Assembly: GCA_020248865.1 (NCBI GenBank)
Contig: JADCGS010000022.1
Location: 1 to 64,000 of the forward strand
Direction: 5' to 3'
DNA from: Burkholderiales bacterium
Lineage (GTDB): Bacteria; Pseudomonadota; Gammaproteobacteria; Burkholderiales; Burkholderiaceae_F
Length of the DNA: 64,000 nucleotides
The position numbers were made by a program, and so were the translations under genes. Each line of letters opens with the position of its first letter. Within the stretch, counting starts at the first letter, position 1. The notes under the pieces were generated by a model. That model was given only the letters and a program-made list of their open reading frames with translations. It made no database searches and had not been told where the DNA came from. Below, one piece after another: positions 53,049 through 63,800 of the stretch.

Positions 53049-53483
53049 GTGAAGCGCGTGGTCCTGTGGGGGGCACTGGCGACCGTCGTGCTGGTGCCGT
53101 TGTACTTCCTGGCGGCGCTCAGCTGGAACTACTCCACCGGCGAGCGCGCCGGCTGGGTGCAGAAGTTCAGCCACAAGGGCTGGCTGTGCAAGACCTGGGA
53201 GGGTGAGTTGGCGCTGGTGTCCATGCCGGGAGCGACGCAGGAGAAGTTCCTGTTCACGGTGCGCGACGAGGCCGTGGCCCAGGAGATCAACCGGGTCATG
53301 GGCAAGCGCGTGTCGCTGCACTACGAGCAGAAGGTCGGCCTGCCCACCCGCTGCTTTGGCGAGACGCGCCATTACGTCACGCGGGTGAGCATCGTCCCGG
53401 AGATTCCGCTGGCCCCCGGCGTGGTGGTACCGGCGCCTGCCGCTCCGCCCGCTGCGTCCGCTCCGTCCGCTCCGCTCAAGTAG
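53049..53483 (+). CDS. Membrane-anchored hypothetical protein
   Basis: 144 residues with a GTG start and one N-terminal helix (VVLWGALATVVLVPLYFLAAL), then a soluble beta-rich domain with two conserved-looking cysteines (GWLCKTWEGELAL, TRCFGETRHYV) and a Pro/Ala tail. It resembles small conserved envelope proteins of betaproteobacteria, but I cannot assign a function. Sixteen bases after the TusA-like gene, so probably cotranscribed. Confidence 0.72.
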   Translation: MKRVVLWGALATVVLVPLYFLAALSWNYSTGERAGWVQKFSHKGWLCKTWEGELALVSMPGATQEKFLFTVRDEAVAQEINRVMGKRVSLHYEQKVGLPTRCFGETRHYVTRVSIVPEIPLAPGVVVPAPAAPPAASAPSAPLK

Positions 53484-53539
53484 ACCTTCACCGCCGCCGC
53501 CGGCAGCCCGACAGCAAACCGATTCCTCAGGAGACCCCC

Positions 53540-54040
53540 ATGCGCTTTGCCTGCCTCGCCCTGTGCGCCGTCGCCTGCCTGGCCGCTACGGCCGCCCACG
53601 CCGAGTCGAGCGGAACCTTTGCCGTGCGCCAGATGACGCCCGAGACCGCGCAGAAAGCCGTCAACGCGGCGCTGGCCGACTGCCGCAAGCGCGGCTTCCA
53701 GGTGACGGTGGCGGTGGTCGACCGCGCCGGTAACGCGCAAGCGCTGCTGCGCGACCGCCTGGCCGGCCCGCACACCGTGCAGACGGCGATCGACAAGGGC
53801 TTCACCGCCGTCAGCTTCCGAACCGACACGCTCGAGTTCGCGCGGCTCACGGGTCCGCAATCGCTGGCTGCCGGCGTGCGCCAGATCCCGCGCGTGGTGG
53901 CCGTGGGCGGCGGTGTGCAGATCAGCGCCGGCGGTCAACTGCTGGGAGCCGTCGGCGTGTCGGGCGCGCCCACCGGCGAGGCCGACGAACTGTGCGCCAA
54001 GGCCGGCATCGAGGCGATCCGCGAGGACACCGAGCTGTAG
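53540..54040 (+). CDS. Secreted GlcG/HbpS-family (DUF336) protein
   Basis: 166 residues with a cleavable signal peptide (cut near AHA-ES, residue 21). The mature domain (ARKAVNAAL-type helix, VTVAVVDRAGNAQALLRDRLAGPHTVQTAIDKGFTAVSFR, GGGVQISAGGQLLGAVGVSGAP) is the GlcG/HbpS fold. HbpS binds haem; GlcG is linked to glycolate operons. It is far from the glc genes here, and its ligand is unknown. AGGAG ribosome site. Confidence 0.87.
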   Translation: MRFACLALCAVACLAATAAHAESSGTFAVRQMTPETAQKAVNAALADCRKRGFQVTVAVVDRAGNAQALLRDRLAGPHTVQTAIDKGFTAVSFRTDTLEFARLTGPQSLAAGVRQIPRVVAVGGGVQISAGGQLLGAVGVSGAPTGEADELCAKAGIEAIREDTEL

Positions 54041-54414
54041 CTTCGTCGGGGCCGCAGCGACCGCTGTCCGGTCGCGCTTGGACTGTCGGCGCCGTAGATC
54101 GGGGTCGGACTTGGCCAGGGCGTACACCCTCAAGCACGCGTCTCGCTGGCCTGGCCGACTCGCACGGTCTCACGACGGACATTGCGCAGTCCAAGCGGTT
54201 CCCCGCCGCGGAATGGGGTCGTCCGCGATACGTCGGACGGTGCCCTGCGTTGCAGCCTCCGGAAAGCCTCCAGTAAGTGCTCCGCGCCGAGGATTGGGCA
54301 AGGCGCAGCCACTGCCTCTCGCATATCCGTTGTGCACTGTGGCGGCGTCGTAGCGGCAATCCTGTCCGCGACCACCGTGCCGGCATTGGCCGGCTGCAGA
54401 CCAAGGAGATCAGC
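54041..54414. other. Gap before mipA without a recognisable gene
   Basis: 374 bp between the DUF336 gene and mipA. Open frames here have no ribosome site or recognisable product. No terminator with a T-run, tRNA or repeat was found. It should contain the mipA promoter. Confidence 0.5.
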
Positions 54415-55263
54415 ATGTTCCAACTCATTCGTCGAACCCTTTGCGGGCTGTTCGCCCCGCGCTCCGACGGCCCACGCGCTTTCGTTTCCCGGCCTGTGAT
54501 CGGATTTGCGGCGGCATCGCTTGCCCTGATGACTGGGCTTGACCATGCGCACGCGCAGCCTTCCGATGCCAGCCGCACGCGCTACAGCGTCGGTGCGGCC
54601 GTGCTGTTCGACAGGGATGGCTATCGCAACGTCGGGACCGAGACGCTTGTGATCCCCGGATTTGGAATACAGAACAAATGGATCGACTTGTTTGGCCCTC
54701 AGCTCGACCTGCGCCTGATCGGCGACGAGGAACGCGATTGGTGGATCGGACCGCGTATCGAGTATCGGTTCGATGGCTACGACCAGAGCGACGGAGCCAT
54801 CTTTCGTGGCATGGCCAGCCGCAAGGGAGGCGTGTTCTACGGCCTGGCCGGCAGCTTCGAACTGCCCGGCGACTTCGAACTGGAGGCCGACTATGTGCAG
54901 GCCGGGAGCGAGGCCGGCTTCAAGCGTGGCGCGGTCGCCTCCTTTCAGTTGAGCCGAGACTTCCGCAGCGGCCCGTGGTCGTTCGTCCCGCGCATCGGTC
55001 TCGAGTACCAGAGCAGCAGCTACATCAATTACTACTACGGCGTGCGAACGAGCGAGGTCACCGCGTCGCGGCCGGCCTACACTGGCAAGAGCGGCTGGAG
55101 TCCGGAGGTGGGGCTGCTTGTTCGTTACCAGTTGAGCCGGCGTCAGGTGCTATTGGCCAACTTGAACTACGAGCGCTATCCCAGTGCGATCCGCAACAGT
55201 CCGTTGATCGATGCCAGCGGCATTCCGCAACTGGTCCTCGGCTATCAGTTCTTGCTGAACTGA
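54415..55263 (+). CDS. mipA: MipA/OmpV-family outer-membrane protein
   Basis: 282 residues. A long N-region, then a signal core (IGFAAASLALMTGL) cut near AHAQ. The mature part is a beta-barrel with YSVGAAVLFDRDGY, WWIGPRIEYRFDGYD, FELEADYVQAG, and the MipA end LLANLNYERYPSAIRNSPLIDASGIPQLVLGYQFLLN. MipA was first found as a scaffold between murein hydrolase and synthase; many relatives are regulated by adjacent two-component systems, as here. AAGGAGA ribosome site. 49 bp before the response regulator. Confidence 0.9.
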   Translation: MFQLIRRTLCGLFAPRSDGPRAFVSRPVIGFAAASLALMTGLDHAHAQPSDASRTRYSVGAAVLFDRDGYRNVGTETLVIPGFGIQNKWIDLFGPQLDLRLIGDEERDWWIGPRIEYRFDGYDQSDGAIFRGMASRKGGVFYGLAGSFELPGDFELEADYVQAGSEAGFKRGAVASFQLSRDFRSGPWSFVPRIGLEYQSSSYINYYYGVRTSEVTASRPAYTGKSGWSPEVGLLVRYQLSRRQVLLANLNYERYPSAIRNSPLIDASGIPQLVLGYQFLLN

Positions 55264-55312
55264 GGAACGGGAGCGTTGTGACTGGCCGCCTCGCCGCCGC
55301 ACGCCACCTGCC

Positions 55313-56014
55313 ATGAACCGCATTCTCCTGGTCGAAGACAATCCGGCCATGCGCCAGCTCGTCGTGCTTGAGCTCCAGCGAGCGGGCATCGCAGCCGACG
55401 CTGTGGGGCGGATAAGCGAGGCCGAAGCGAGCTTCGCCCAGGTGCGGTATGCGGCCCTGGTGCTCGACCGCGGGCTGCCGGAGGGCGATGCGCTGCCCTG
55501 GCTGCGACGCTTGCGTGCCCGGCAGGTGCTGTTGCCCTGCCTACTGCTTACTGCGCGCGACGCCCTCCACGACCGCGTCGACGGGTTGGAAGCGGGTGCC
55601 GATGACTACCTCGCCAAGCCTTTCGAGCGAGATGAACTGGTCGCCCGTGTGCGTGCATTGCTGCGCCGACAGAGCGCGTGGGTGGCCAGTTCACCGCAGT
55701 GGGCCGGACTTGTCGTCGACCCGGTCGGTGCGCGTCTGAGCCACGGACGGGCCAGCGTAAATCTGGCGCCAAGCGAGCTGCAACTGATGCTGGCTCTCGT
55801 GCGGGCAGAGGGGCGGGTCGTCCGGCGCGCTGCGCTGGAGGCGTCGGCCTGGGGCCTGACCGAGCCGGTGACGCCCAACGCGCTGGATGTGGCGGTGCAT
55901 CGACTGCGCCGGAAGCTGGCCCTGTTGGACTGCAACGTGCGTCTGTCCAACACCAAAGGTGTGGGTTACTCGCTGGAACAAGTGGTCGATGTCCATGGGG
56001 AAGGCGGTGCGTGA
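55313..56014 (+). CDS. OmpR/PhoB-family response regulator
   Basis: 233 residues. The receiver has acidic pair E8-D9, phosphoacceptor D52 (LVLDRGLP), T80 and K102. A winged-helix DNA-binding domain covers about 128-228 (LAPSELQLMLALVRAEGRVVRR, NALDVAVHRLRRKL, NTKGVGYSLE). Overlaps the sensor kinase gene. Likely controls mipA and the efflux genes downstream; metal or envelope-stress signals are typical of this arrangement but not shown. Confidence 0.92.
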   Translation: MNRILLVEDNPAMRQLVVLELQRAGIAADAVGRISEAEASFAQVRYAALVLDRGLPEGDALPWLRRLRARQVLLPCLLLTARDALHDRVDGLEAGADDYLAKPFERDELVARVRALLRRQSAWVASSPQWAGLVVDPVGARLSHGRASVNLAPSELQLMLALVRAEGRVVRRAALEASAWGLTEPVTPNALDVAVHRLRRKLALLDCNVRLSNTKGVGYSLEQVVDVHGEGGA

Positions 56015-57407
56015 GCCGAGGGCCGCCGTGCGGCCGGTACGAGCAGCCTTGCGTGGTCAAACGCCCAGTTTGGCCCTGCGCCTGGCGCTGGGTTTTGCGC
56101 TCGCGTTCGCATCCACGGCGACTCTGGTGGTCGGCGTTCAGGCCTTGCTCGCCGAGCGCTTTGATCACTTGAGCACGCGCCTGAGCATGGAGGGGCAGAC
56201 GCACGACATTTTCGATGGCTTTGTGCTTGACGAACGGCGGCGCGTGGTGGGTGTCGCACTCGGACCCGAAGAGGCCTTGGGCTTCGATGACTTTTTCGCC
56301 AATCTCAAGTTTCGCGTACTTGATGGGTCGGGTAAGGTCGTCGCAAGCAGCGAGGCGGATCGCCGTTCGTTGCTGGCTGGCATTGACGTCAGCGAGCAAC
56401 CCGGCTTCTTCGGGATCGTTCGGTTCGATGATCGCGATTTCTTTGTCGGCGCCTGGCTGCGCGAAGTACACGGGCAGCCCTATGTGCTGCAGCTTGCACG
56501 CAGCGACCGCTTCGCGTTACTGGCCCGACAGGCCATCGCTCCCGCCATCACAGAAACGGTTGGGCTGCTGGGTGCCTTGTCGGCTGTGATCTTCGCACTG
56601 GCCGGCGCCTTGGCCGTTCGTTCGGTGCTTCGGCCCATTCGTGCCGTCGAGATGGCGGCTCGCGATGTGGGCGGCCGTAACCTGGCAGCGCGTCTGCCCG
56701 AAGAGAGCATGCCGGCCGAGATCCGGCCCCTGATCGAGACATTCAACGACGTGCTGGGACGGTTGGAAAAGTCGTTCCTGGAGCAGGAGCGCTTCATTGC
56801 CAACGCCGCCCACGAACTGAAGACGCCGCTGGCTTTAGCGCGAGCCCGCGTCGAAGCCGGGATCGAAAGCGACGAAGACCGCGCGCGCCTGCTGCAAGAC
56901 CTGGACGCCATGGGGGGCCGGGTGCAGCAACTGCTTCATCTGGCTCAAGTGGCGGATCCGCAGAGCCTGCGACGAACTTCCGTGTGTCCTCTGGAGGTGG
57001 CGCGGGAGGTACTGGATCACTTGGCGTTCAAGGCGCAACGCCTGGACGTCACGCTGCATCTTCAGGCACCTGCCGTCGATGTTCGGATCGAGGCCGATGC
57101 CGGGGCGCTCTTCGTGCTGCTGAAAAACCTGGTCGACAACGCGCTCGATTTCGCGCCCTCAGAGTCCGAGGTCCGAGTGCTCCTGGACGAGGCCGGTCTG
57201 ACCGTGAGCGACCACGGTCCCGGTGTGCTCCCGGAGCACCGAGCACGGGTGTTTGAACGGTTCTGGCGTGCCCCGGGCCAGTCGAGGCCGGGCTCGGGCC
57301 TTGGTCTGGCCGTGGTGAGCGAAATCGCTCTCGTCCATGGCTGGACAGTCGGTTACAGCGAAGCTCCCGGTGGAGGTGCCTTGTTCGCCGTGCGCTGGCG
57401 GCCGTGA
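55989..57407 (+). CDS. Sensor histidine kinase
   Basis: About 472 residues. Two membrane helices (about 30-55 and 180-205) enclose a roughly 125-residue periplasmic sensor. A HAMP domain (about 205-260), H-box FIANAAHELKTPLALARARVE with H275, and ATPase boxes N (LKNLVDNALDFAP), G1 (VSDHGPGVLP) and G2 (GSGLGLAVVSEI) follow. It pairs with the regulator just upstream, overlapping it by about 26 bases. The start is uncertain: ATG 55989, ATG 55995 or GTG 56007. Confidence 0.92.
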   Translation: MSMGKAVREPRAAVRPVRAALRGQTPSLALRLALGFALAFASTATLVVGVQALLAERFDHLSTRLSMEGQTHDIFDGFVLDERRRVVGVALGPEEALGFDDFFANLKFRVLDGSGKVVASSEADRRSLLAGIDVSEQPGFFGIVRFDDRDFFVGAWLREVHGQPYVLQLARSDRFALLARQAIAPAITETVGLLGALSAVIFALAGALAVRSVLRPIRAVEMAARDVGGRNLAARLPEESMPAEIRPLIETFNDVLGRLEKSFLEQERFIANAAHELKTPLALARARVEAGIESDEDRARLLQDLDAMGGRVQQLLHLAQVADPQSLRRTSVCPLEVAREVLDHLAFKAQRLDVTLHLQAPAVDVRIEADAGALFVLLKNLVDNALDFAPSESEVRVLLDEAGLTVSDHGPGVLPEHRARVFERFWRAPGQSRPGSGLGLAVVSEIALVHGWTVGYSEAPGGGALFAVRWRP

Positions 57408-58066
57408 GCGGCCCAGCACTGGCTTGGCCTTCGGAGTCGCTCCACATTCGCGGTTCGACCGGGACGTGATGAACCAGATGGGGTGCGCGCCTCAGTCGGG
57501 TGACTTGCTGCACTTCGAGTTCTCGCAATGTCACTGATCGGGCACCGCAGTGGACGTCCACAGCTGCGGGCTGAGCCTGTGCCGCTGATTGCGACTGTCG
57601 GCCCCGCGAACGCCCGCTGATCTATCTTGGGCGTGATCGAGTGCGGCCGCAGCGCGTCGGTGGTCGGAACGCTTGCGGTGGCGCCGATATGCGAGTGCAG
57701 CGCCTTGAAGCCCGGCTTGTGGTCGGCGGTTCGCTTGCGACCGTAGGACTCGATCGCATCGGCCGGCAAGTCGAGCCCTTCTACCCGTTCGGTCGCGAGC
57801 GGACGGATCGTCATCAGCGCCGAGCGGCTCCGCGAGCGGCCCTCTCGGTCCATGACTGCGGCGGATCGACATCGCGTGCGCGATTCCGTCGCGTCGTCGT
57901 CCAGGCTTTCGATTGCGAGTCAGTAGCCTGCGTTTGCTGCTCGACTGGATCTCTGTTGGTCGGAAAGGATCTGGAAAGACAATGGCACGGAAGATTGTCT
58001 CGGGACAACGGGTTGACGCCGTCCGCTGCTCGACGGTGTCCAGATGAGCCCGTTAGCCGGGGAGAC
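57408..58066. other. 659-bp gap between sensor kinase and efflux operon 2
   Basis: No convincing gene on either strand. A minus-strand frame (about 57500-57850) is open but has no start context or recognised product. No repeat, tRNA or T-run terminator was found. It is unusually long for this gene-dense window and separates the regulators from the pump genes. Confidence 0.5.
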
Positions 58067-59641
58067 ATGGTGCGGAGTCGTTGTCTGTTCCTTCAGTTTG
58101 GGGGGGAAAGTCGTGCTCGGTTGTCGGTCAACGCGCGCGACGCGGCACGGCAGCTGGGCCTGTTGCCGCTGGCCCTGGCGCTGTGCGTGGCCATTTCGCT
58201 GGGCGGCTGTGCAGCTGGTACGCCCAAGCAGTCGGTGGAACCCGGTGCTGCGGGCATCGCCACCTCATGGCAGGCACCCCTCCCGCATGACGGTAAGCTG
58301 GCCGATCTGAGCCTGTGGTGGGCGCAGTTCGGTGATCCGCTTCTGCTGCGTCTGATCGAGTCGGGACAAAGGGTCAGTCCGACGGTCGCTCACGCCGGGG
58401 CTCGAATCGCCGAAGCGAGGACCGCCCTGGTGACCGGCAGGGCCAGCCTCTTGCCCTCGGTAAGCGCCGTGTCCGCTGGTGCCCGTGAACGGGCGAGTCC
58501 AGACGATGCGCTGGCGACCACCTCATCGCTCGGTCTGCTAGCTCGCTGGGAGCTGGACGTCTTCGGCGCCAATCGCGCGCGCGCGGACGCCGCGCAAGCG
58601 CGCCTTGACGGCAGCACCGCAGCCTGGCACGACGCCCGCGTCTCGGCGGCCGCCGAGGTTGCACTTGGATACCTGGAACTGCGCGCCTGCGAAGCCCAGC
58701 GGAATCAGGCCGAGGTGGACGCGGAGTCACGCGCCGAGATATCGAGATTGACCGCACTGGCGGTGAAAACGGGGCTTCAGCCGCCATCGGCTGCGCAGCT
58801 CGCCCAGGCCAGCGCTGCGCAGGGCAACGCTGCGCTCGCAAGCCAGCGTGCGCAGTGCGATCTCATTGTCAAGTCGATCGTTGCCTTGACCTCCGAGGAT
58901 GAGTCCGCTCTGCGCCGTGACCTTGAGCCCCATTCGGCCTTGCTGCCAAAGCCAGTCTCGCTTTCGGTGGGCGCGGTGCCGGCAGAAGTCTTAGCCCGGC
59001 GCCCCGACATTCTTGCCGCGGCCCGGGAGGTGATGGCTGCCAGCGCCGACATCGCCCAAGCCAAGGCGCAGCGGATGCCGAGCATCTCGGTCGTCGGCAG
59101 CATTGAGACGATGCGGCTGTCCCGGGGGAGCATCAGTACGGATGGCACCGTCTGGCGCGTGGGGCCGATCGTGGTGACCATGCCGATCTTCGACTCCGGA
59201 GTGCGTGGCGCCCGTGTGGCGGTTGAACAGGCGCGTTACGACGCAGCGGGCGCGGCCTACTTGGCACGCCTGCGTGAGGCGGTTCGCGAGGTCGAGGCGG
59301 CGCTGGTCAGGCTTCAAAGCAGCGCGGCGCGCCGCGACTCGCTGCGCGTCGCCGCGATCGGCTTTCAGGGTTCCTTCGCGGCAGCCGAGGCGCGTTACCG
59401 CGCCGGTGTGTCGTCCCTGTTCGAGCTCGAAGATGCCCGACGGAGCATGGTTGCGGCGAACAGCGCACTGATCGACGAGCACCGCGAAGCCGTCGCCGCC
59501 TGGATTGCGCTGTACCGCGCCATAGGGGGTGGCTGGTCGCCCCCTGAACCCGCCAATGCGGTGTCGGGCTTATCGGGTGGAAAGACGCTACAGGCCGAGA
59601 GCAGGCGATTGCCGCCAGCGGGACGCCATCGACTGGAGTGA
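58067..59641 (+). CDS. NodT/OprM-family outer-membrane efflux lipoprotein (system 2)
   Basis: 524 residues. The start has CCGGGGA upstream. After an Arg-rich N-region and hydrophobic core comes a lipobox LGGC (C48). The mature protein has SWQAPLPHDGK, LSLWWAQFGDPLLLRLIE, LLARWELDVFGANRARADAA and a late LYRAIGGGWSPPEP, each with a direct counterpart in the system 1 duct at 27330-28832. First gene of the second OMF-MFP-RND operon. Confidence 0.91.
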   Translation: MVRSRCLFLQFGGESRARLSVNARDAARQLGLLPLALALCVAISLGGCAAGTPKQSVEPGAAGIATSWQAPLPHDGKLADLSLWWAQFGDPLLLRLIESGQRVSPTVAHAGARIAEARTALVTGRASLLPSVSAVSAGARERASPDDALATTSSLGLLARWELDVFGANRARADAAQARLDGSTAAWHDARVSAAAEVALGYLELRACEAQRNQAEVDAESRAEISRLTALAVKTGLQPPSAAQLAQASAAQGNAALASQRAQCDLIVKSIVALTSEDESALRRDLEPHSALLPKPVSLSVGAVPAEVLARRPDILAAAREVMAASADIAQAKAQRMPSISVVGSIETMRLSRGSISTDGTVWRVGPIVVTMPIFDSGVRGARVAVEQARYDAAGAAYLARLREAVREVEAALVRLQSSAARRDSLRVAAIGFQGSFAAAEARYRAGVSSLFELEDARRSMVAANSALIDEHREAVAAWIALYRAIGGGWSPPEPANAVSGLSGGKTLQAESRRLPPAGRHRLE

Positions 59642-59650
59642 GGACCGGAC

Positions 59651-60811
59651 GTGACCCAGTTTTCTCGCAATCTTGCTCTTCTGGCGCCTGTGGCGCTGGC
59701 AATCTCCGGTTTATTCGTGACGCTCGTGGCACCGGATGCCAGCGGCGAGCCGGACTCAGCGCGATCGGCGGCGAAGCCCGCGCTCGCGGTCACGACAACG
59801 CTGCCCAAGCTGGTCGTTCTGCCGGTTCGGGTACAGGCAAACGGGAACATCGCGGCGTGGCAAGAGGCCATCATCGGCACCGAGGCGGATGGGCTGCGTC
59901 TGGCCGAGGTCAACTTCAACGTCGGCGATGTCGTACGCCGCGGGCAGGTGCTGGCCCGGTTTGCCTCTGCCACGGTCGACGCCGAGCTGGCGCAGAGCAG
60001 GTCAGTGCTCGCCGAAGCGGAGGCCATACTGGCGGAGGCTAGTAGCAACGCGGTTCGGGCCCAGGAACTGAAGGCGAGCGGCGCGCTGTCGGAGCAGCAG
60101 ATTCAGCAGTACCTGACCGCAGAGCGCACTGCGCGGGCCCGGCTAGAAGGAGCCAAAGCGGCCGTGCAGACGCAGCAGCTGCGGCTGGCACAGACGCAGG
60201 TGCTGGCTCCGGACGACGGCGTGATCTCGGTCCGAACCGCCACTGTCGGGGCGGTGCTTCCCAGCGGGCAGGAACTGTTCCGGATCATCCGCCGCGGTCG
60301 TCTCGAGTGGCGCGCCGAGGTTGCAGCACCCGAGCTGGTAAGACTGCGTCCCGGCCAGCAGGTGACGCTAACGCCCGCGGGCGGGCAGCCGGTGCGGGGC
60401 ATGGTGCGGGTTGTTGCGCCGGTGGTCGACACCCGGACCCGGAGTGGCCTTGTCTACGTCGACATACCAGTTACCGGAGCGGCCCGCGCTGGCATGTTTG
60501 CCCGGGGCGATATCGAGGTTGACTCCGGCAAGCCCACCGTGACGCTGCCGCAGGCGGCTGTAGCGCAGCGCGATGGTTTCAGCTACGTGATGCGCATCGG
60601 GCCGGACTATCGCGTAATGGAAACCAAGGTGACGCTAGGTCGGCGGGCGGGCGACCGAGTCGAGGTCGTAAGCGGCATCGACACCGGCACCACAGTAGTG
60701 GCATCCGGGGTCGGCTTCCTCGGCGACGGCGATCTCGTGCAAGTGGTCGATGGCGCGGCCGCTGCCGTTGGTGCAGCGCGGTCGCCCGGCGAGGCGCCGA
60801 ATCGGCGGTGA
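59651..60811 (+). CDS. RND efflux periplasmic adaptor (system 2)
   Basis: 386 residues, GTG start nine bases after the duct gene. N-terminal hydrophobic anchor; lipoyl halves around ANGNIAAWQEAIIGTEADG and VLAPDDGVISVRTATVGAVLPSGQELF; Ala/Gln-rich coiled coil (about 115-180); barrel domains with MFARGDIEVDSG. Strong similarity to the system 1 adaptor over its whole length identifies it as a paralogue. Confidence 0.92.
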   Translation: MTQFSRNLALLAPVALAISGLFVTLVAPDASGEPDSARSAAKPALAVTTTLPKLVVLPVRVQANGNIAAWQEAIIGTEADGLRLAEVNFNVGDVVRRGQVLARFASATVDAELAQSRSVLAEAEAILAEASSNAVRAQELKASGALSEQQIQQYLTAERTARARLEGAKAAVQTQQLRLAQTQVLAPDDGVISVRTATVGAVLPSGQELFRIIRRGRLEWRAEVAAPELVRLRPGQQVTLTPAGGQPVRGMVRVVAPVVDTRTRSGLVYVDIPVTGAARAGMFARGDIEVDSGKPTVTLPQAAVAQRDGFSYVMRIGPDYRVMETKVTLGRRAGDRVEVVSGIDTGTTVVASGVGFLGDGDLVQVVDGAAAAVGAARSPGEAPNRR

Positions 60812-60823
60812 GGGGGGGTTGAA

Positions 60824-63800
60824 ATGAGCTTGAACGTCTCCTCCTGGTCGATCCGTAACCCCGTGCCGGGCATTCTGCTGTTCGTGGTGCTTACCTTCGC
60901 CGGGCTAATGAGCTTCTGGTTCATGAAGGTCCAGAACTATCCGGACGTCGACCTACCGGAAGTCGCCATCACGGCGTCGCTGCCTGGAGCTTCGCCCTCG
61001 CAGCTGGAAAACGAGGTGGCGCGGAAGATCGAGGACTCGCTGGCCGCCGCCCGCGGCGTCGAACACATCCGCACGACGATCGCTGACGGAACGGTGTCGA
61101 TCGTCGTCGAGTTCCGATTGGAGGTACCCCTGCAGGAGGCGGCGGACGAAGTGCGCGACGCGGTGGCGCGAGTTCGTGGGGACCTGCCAGCCGATCTACG
61201 CGACCCGGTCATCAAGAAGCTCGAGTTTTCGGGCTCGCCGATCCTGACCTACACCGTTGTCTCGTCGCGCATGGATGAGGAGGCGCTGTCTTGGTTTGTG
61301 GACAACGAAGTCGGCCGGAAGCTGCGGGCGGTGCCCGGCGTAGGCTCGGTCAGCCGGGTCGGCGGGGTGACGCGGGAGGTTCGCGTCGAGCTGGATCCGG
61401 CCCGGTTGCTTGCGCTTGACGTCAGTCCCGCCGACATATCCCGACAGCTGCGCCGGGTTCAACTCGAGTCCGCCGGCGGTCGCTCGGACATCGGCGGTCG
61501 CGAGCAGTCGGTGCGCACGCTCGCCACCGTGACGTCGGCCGATGAGCTTGCGGCGATCGAGATCGCCCTCAGCGACGGGCGCAGTGTCCGCCTGGATCGA
61601 CTCGGCACGGTGGCCGACACGGTTGCCGAGCGGCGGTCTGCAGCTCTGCTGAACGGCAGGCCCGCAGTCGGATTCGAGATCACGCGAGCACGCGGGGCCG
61701 GCGAGCTGGAAGTCGCTGAGGGCGTGCGCCTTGCGCTCGACCGGTTGCGCGAGGCGAATCCAGGGCTCGAAGTCATCGAGGCCTTTAACACCGTCGATCC
61801 GGTTCAGGAGAACTACGACGGATCAATGTACCTGCTCTATGAAGGGGCGTTCCTAGCAGTGGTTGTGGTTTTTCTCTTCTTGAGGGACTGGCGGGCCACC
61901 GCGATAGCCGCCGTTGCGCTTCCACTGTCGATCATCCCGGCGTTTGCGGCTATGCACTTGATGGGATTCACGCTCAACATTGTGACTTTGCTGTCGTTGT
62001 CGCTGGTGGTCGGCATCCTCGTCGACGATGCGATCGTCGAGATCGAAAACATCGCTCGACATCTCCGCATGGGAAAGACCCCATACCAAGCCGCCATGGA
62101 GGCGACTGAAGAGATCGGGCTAGCCGTGATTGCAACGACGTTCACCCTGGTTGCGGTGTTTCTGCCGACGGCATTCATGAGCGGCGTGGTTGGCCGGTTC
62201 TTTGTCCAGTTCGGCTGGACGGCGGCAGTGGCCGTCTTTTTTTCCCTGGTGGTCGCACGGGTGCTCACGCCGGTAATGGCCGCTTACCTGCTCAAACCCC
62301 AGCAAGGACCGCGGGGATCTGAACCTGCATGGGTGCGCATATGCGTCCGCTGGGTGCAGTGGTGCCTTCGGCATCGCCTGCTGACCGTGGGCTCCGCGCT
62401 CGGATTCCTGGCGCTGGGCCTCTTCTTTGCCTCGCGACTGCCCGGTGCCTTTATCCCGCCCGACGATGTTTCGCAGACCCAGGTGAGGATTTCTCTGGCG
62501 CCCGGAAGCACCTTCGACGAGACGCTGGCGCTAGCCGAGCAGGCGCGCCTGATCGTGCGCGGCAACGAGCACGTCAGGATGATCTACACGGCGATCGGCG
62601 GTGGCAGCGCAGGAACCGACGCCGACGAACCGTCGGCCGTGCCCGATGCCCGCACGGCCGTCCTGACGCTCAATCTAAGCCCGCGATCCGAGCGCCGCGG
62701 CGTTAGCCGGCAGCAGATTGAGCAGCAGGTACGCGATGCGCTGTCGGTGCTTCCGGGCGCCCGGGTGAATGTGGGCATTGGCGGCGGCAGCGATAACTAC
62801 GTGGTGGTGCTGGCGGGAACGGACGGCCGCGTCCTCGCCAGCTACGCGGCCCGAGTGGAGCGCGACCTGCGTACGCTTCCGGGCATCGGTGCGGTGACTT
62901 CGAGCGCGGGTCTGGTACAGCCTGAACTACTGGTCCGGCCCGACTTTGCCCGTGCCGCGGATCTGGGCGTGACTTCGGCCGCCATTGCCGAGACCTTGCG
63001 CGTGGCGACTGCCGGCGACTACGAGCAGGGTCTGGCCAGGCTCAATCTCGGCGAACGGCAGATTCCGGTGGTGATGCGCCTACCTCAGTGGGCGCGACAG
63101 GACATCGACACACTCAAGAGGCTTCCGGTACCTGGCGCCCGCGGGCCGGTGGCGCTCGAGAATGTCGCCACGTTCGAGCTTGGCAGCGGGCCCACGCAGA
63201 TCACGCGGTTCGACCGTGCGCGCAATGTCAACCTGGAGGTCGAACTGGGTGGGCGTGCCCTCGGCGATGTCGAACAGGCGGCTCTTGCGCTGCCGAGCCT
63301 CAGTGCGCCGCCGCCCGGGGTGAGCCTGAGCGAGGACGGTGAGGCCGGGAACATGGACGAGCTGATCCTGGGCTTCGGTCTCGCAATGCTCACCGGCATC
63401 TTGTGCGTCTACGCCGTGCTCGTCCTGCTCCTGAAGGACTTCCTCCAACCGGTGACCATCCTCGTAGCACTGGTGCTATCGGTGCCAGGAGCCTTCCTGG
63501 CGCTCCACATCACGGGTTCGACGTTGTCAATGCCGCCGATGATCGGCCTGATCATGCTGATGGGAATCACGACCAAGAACTCGATCCTGTTGATCGACTA
63601 CGTCATCCTGGCCCGGGTCCGTGACGGGCTCGACCGCTGGGATGCCATCATGGACGCCTGCCGCAAGCGGGCGCGTCCGATCGTGATGACCACGCTGGCC
63701 ATGGGTGCGGGCATGTTGCCGATTGCGCTCGGGTGGGGAAGCGATCCGAGCTTTCGTGCGCCGATGGCGATCGTCGTCATCGGTGGGTTGCTCTCGTCGA

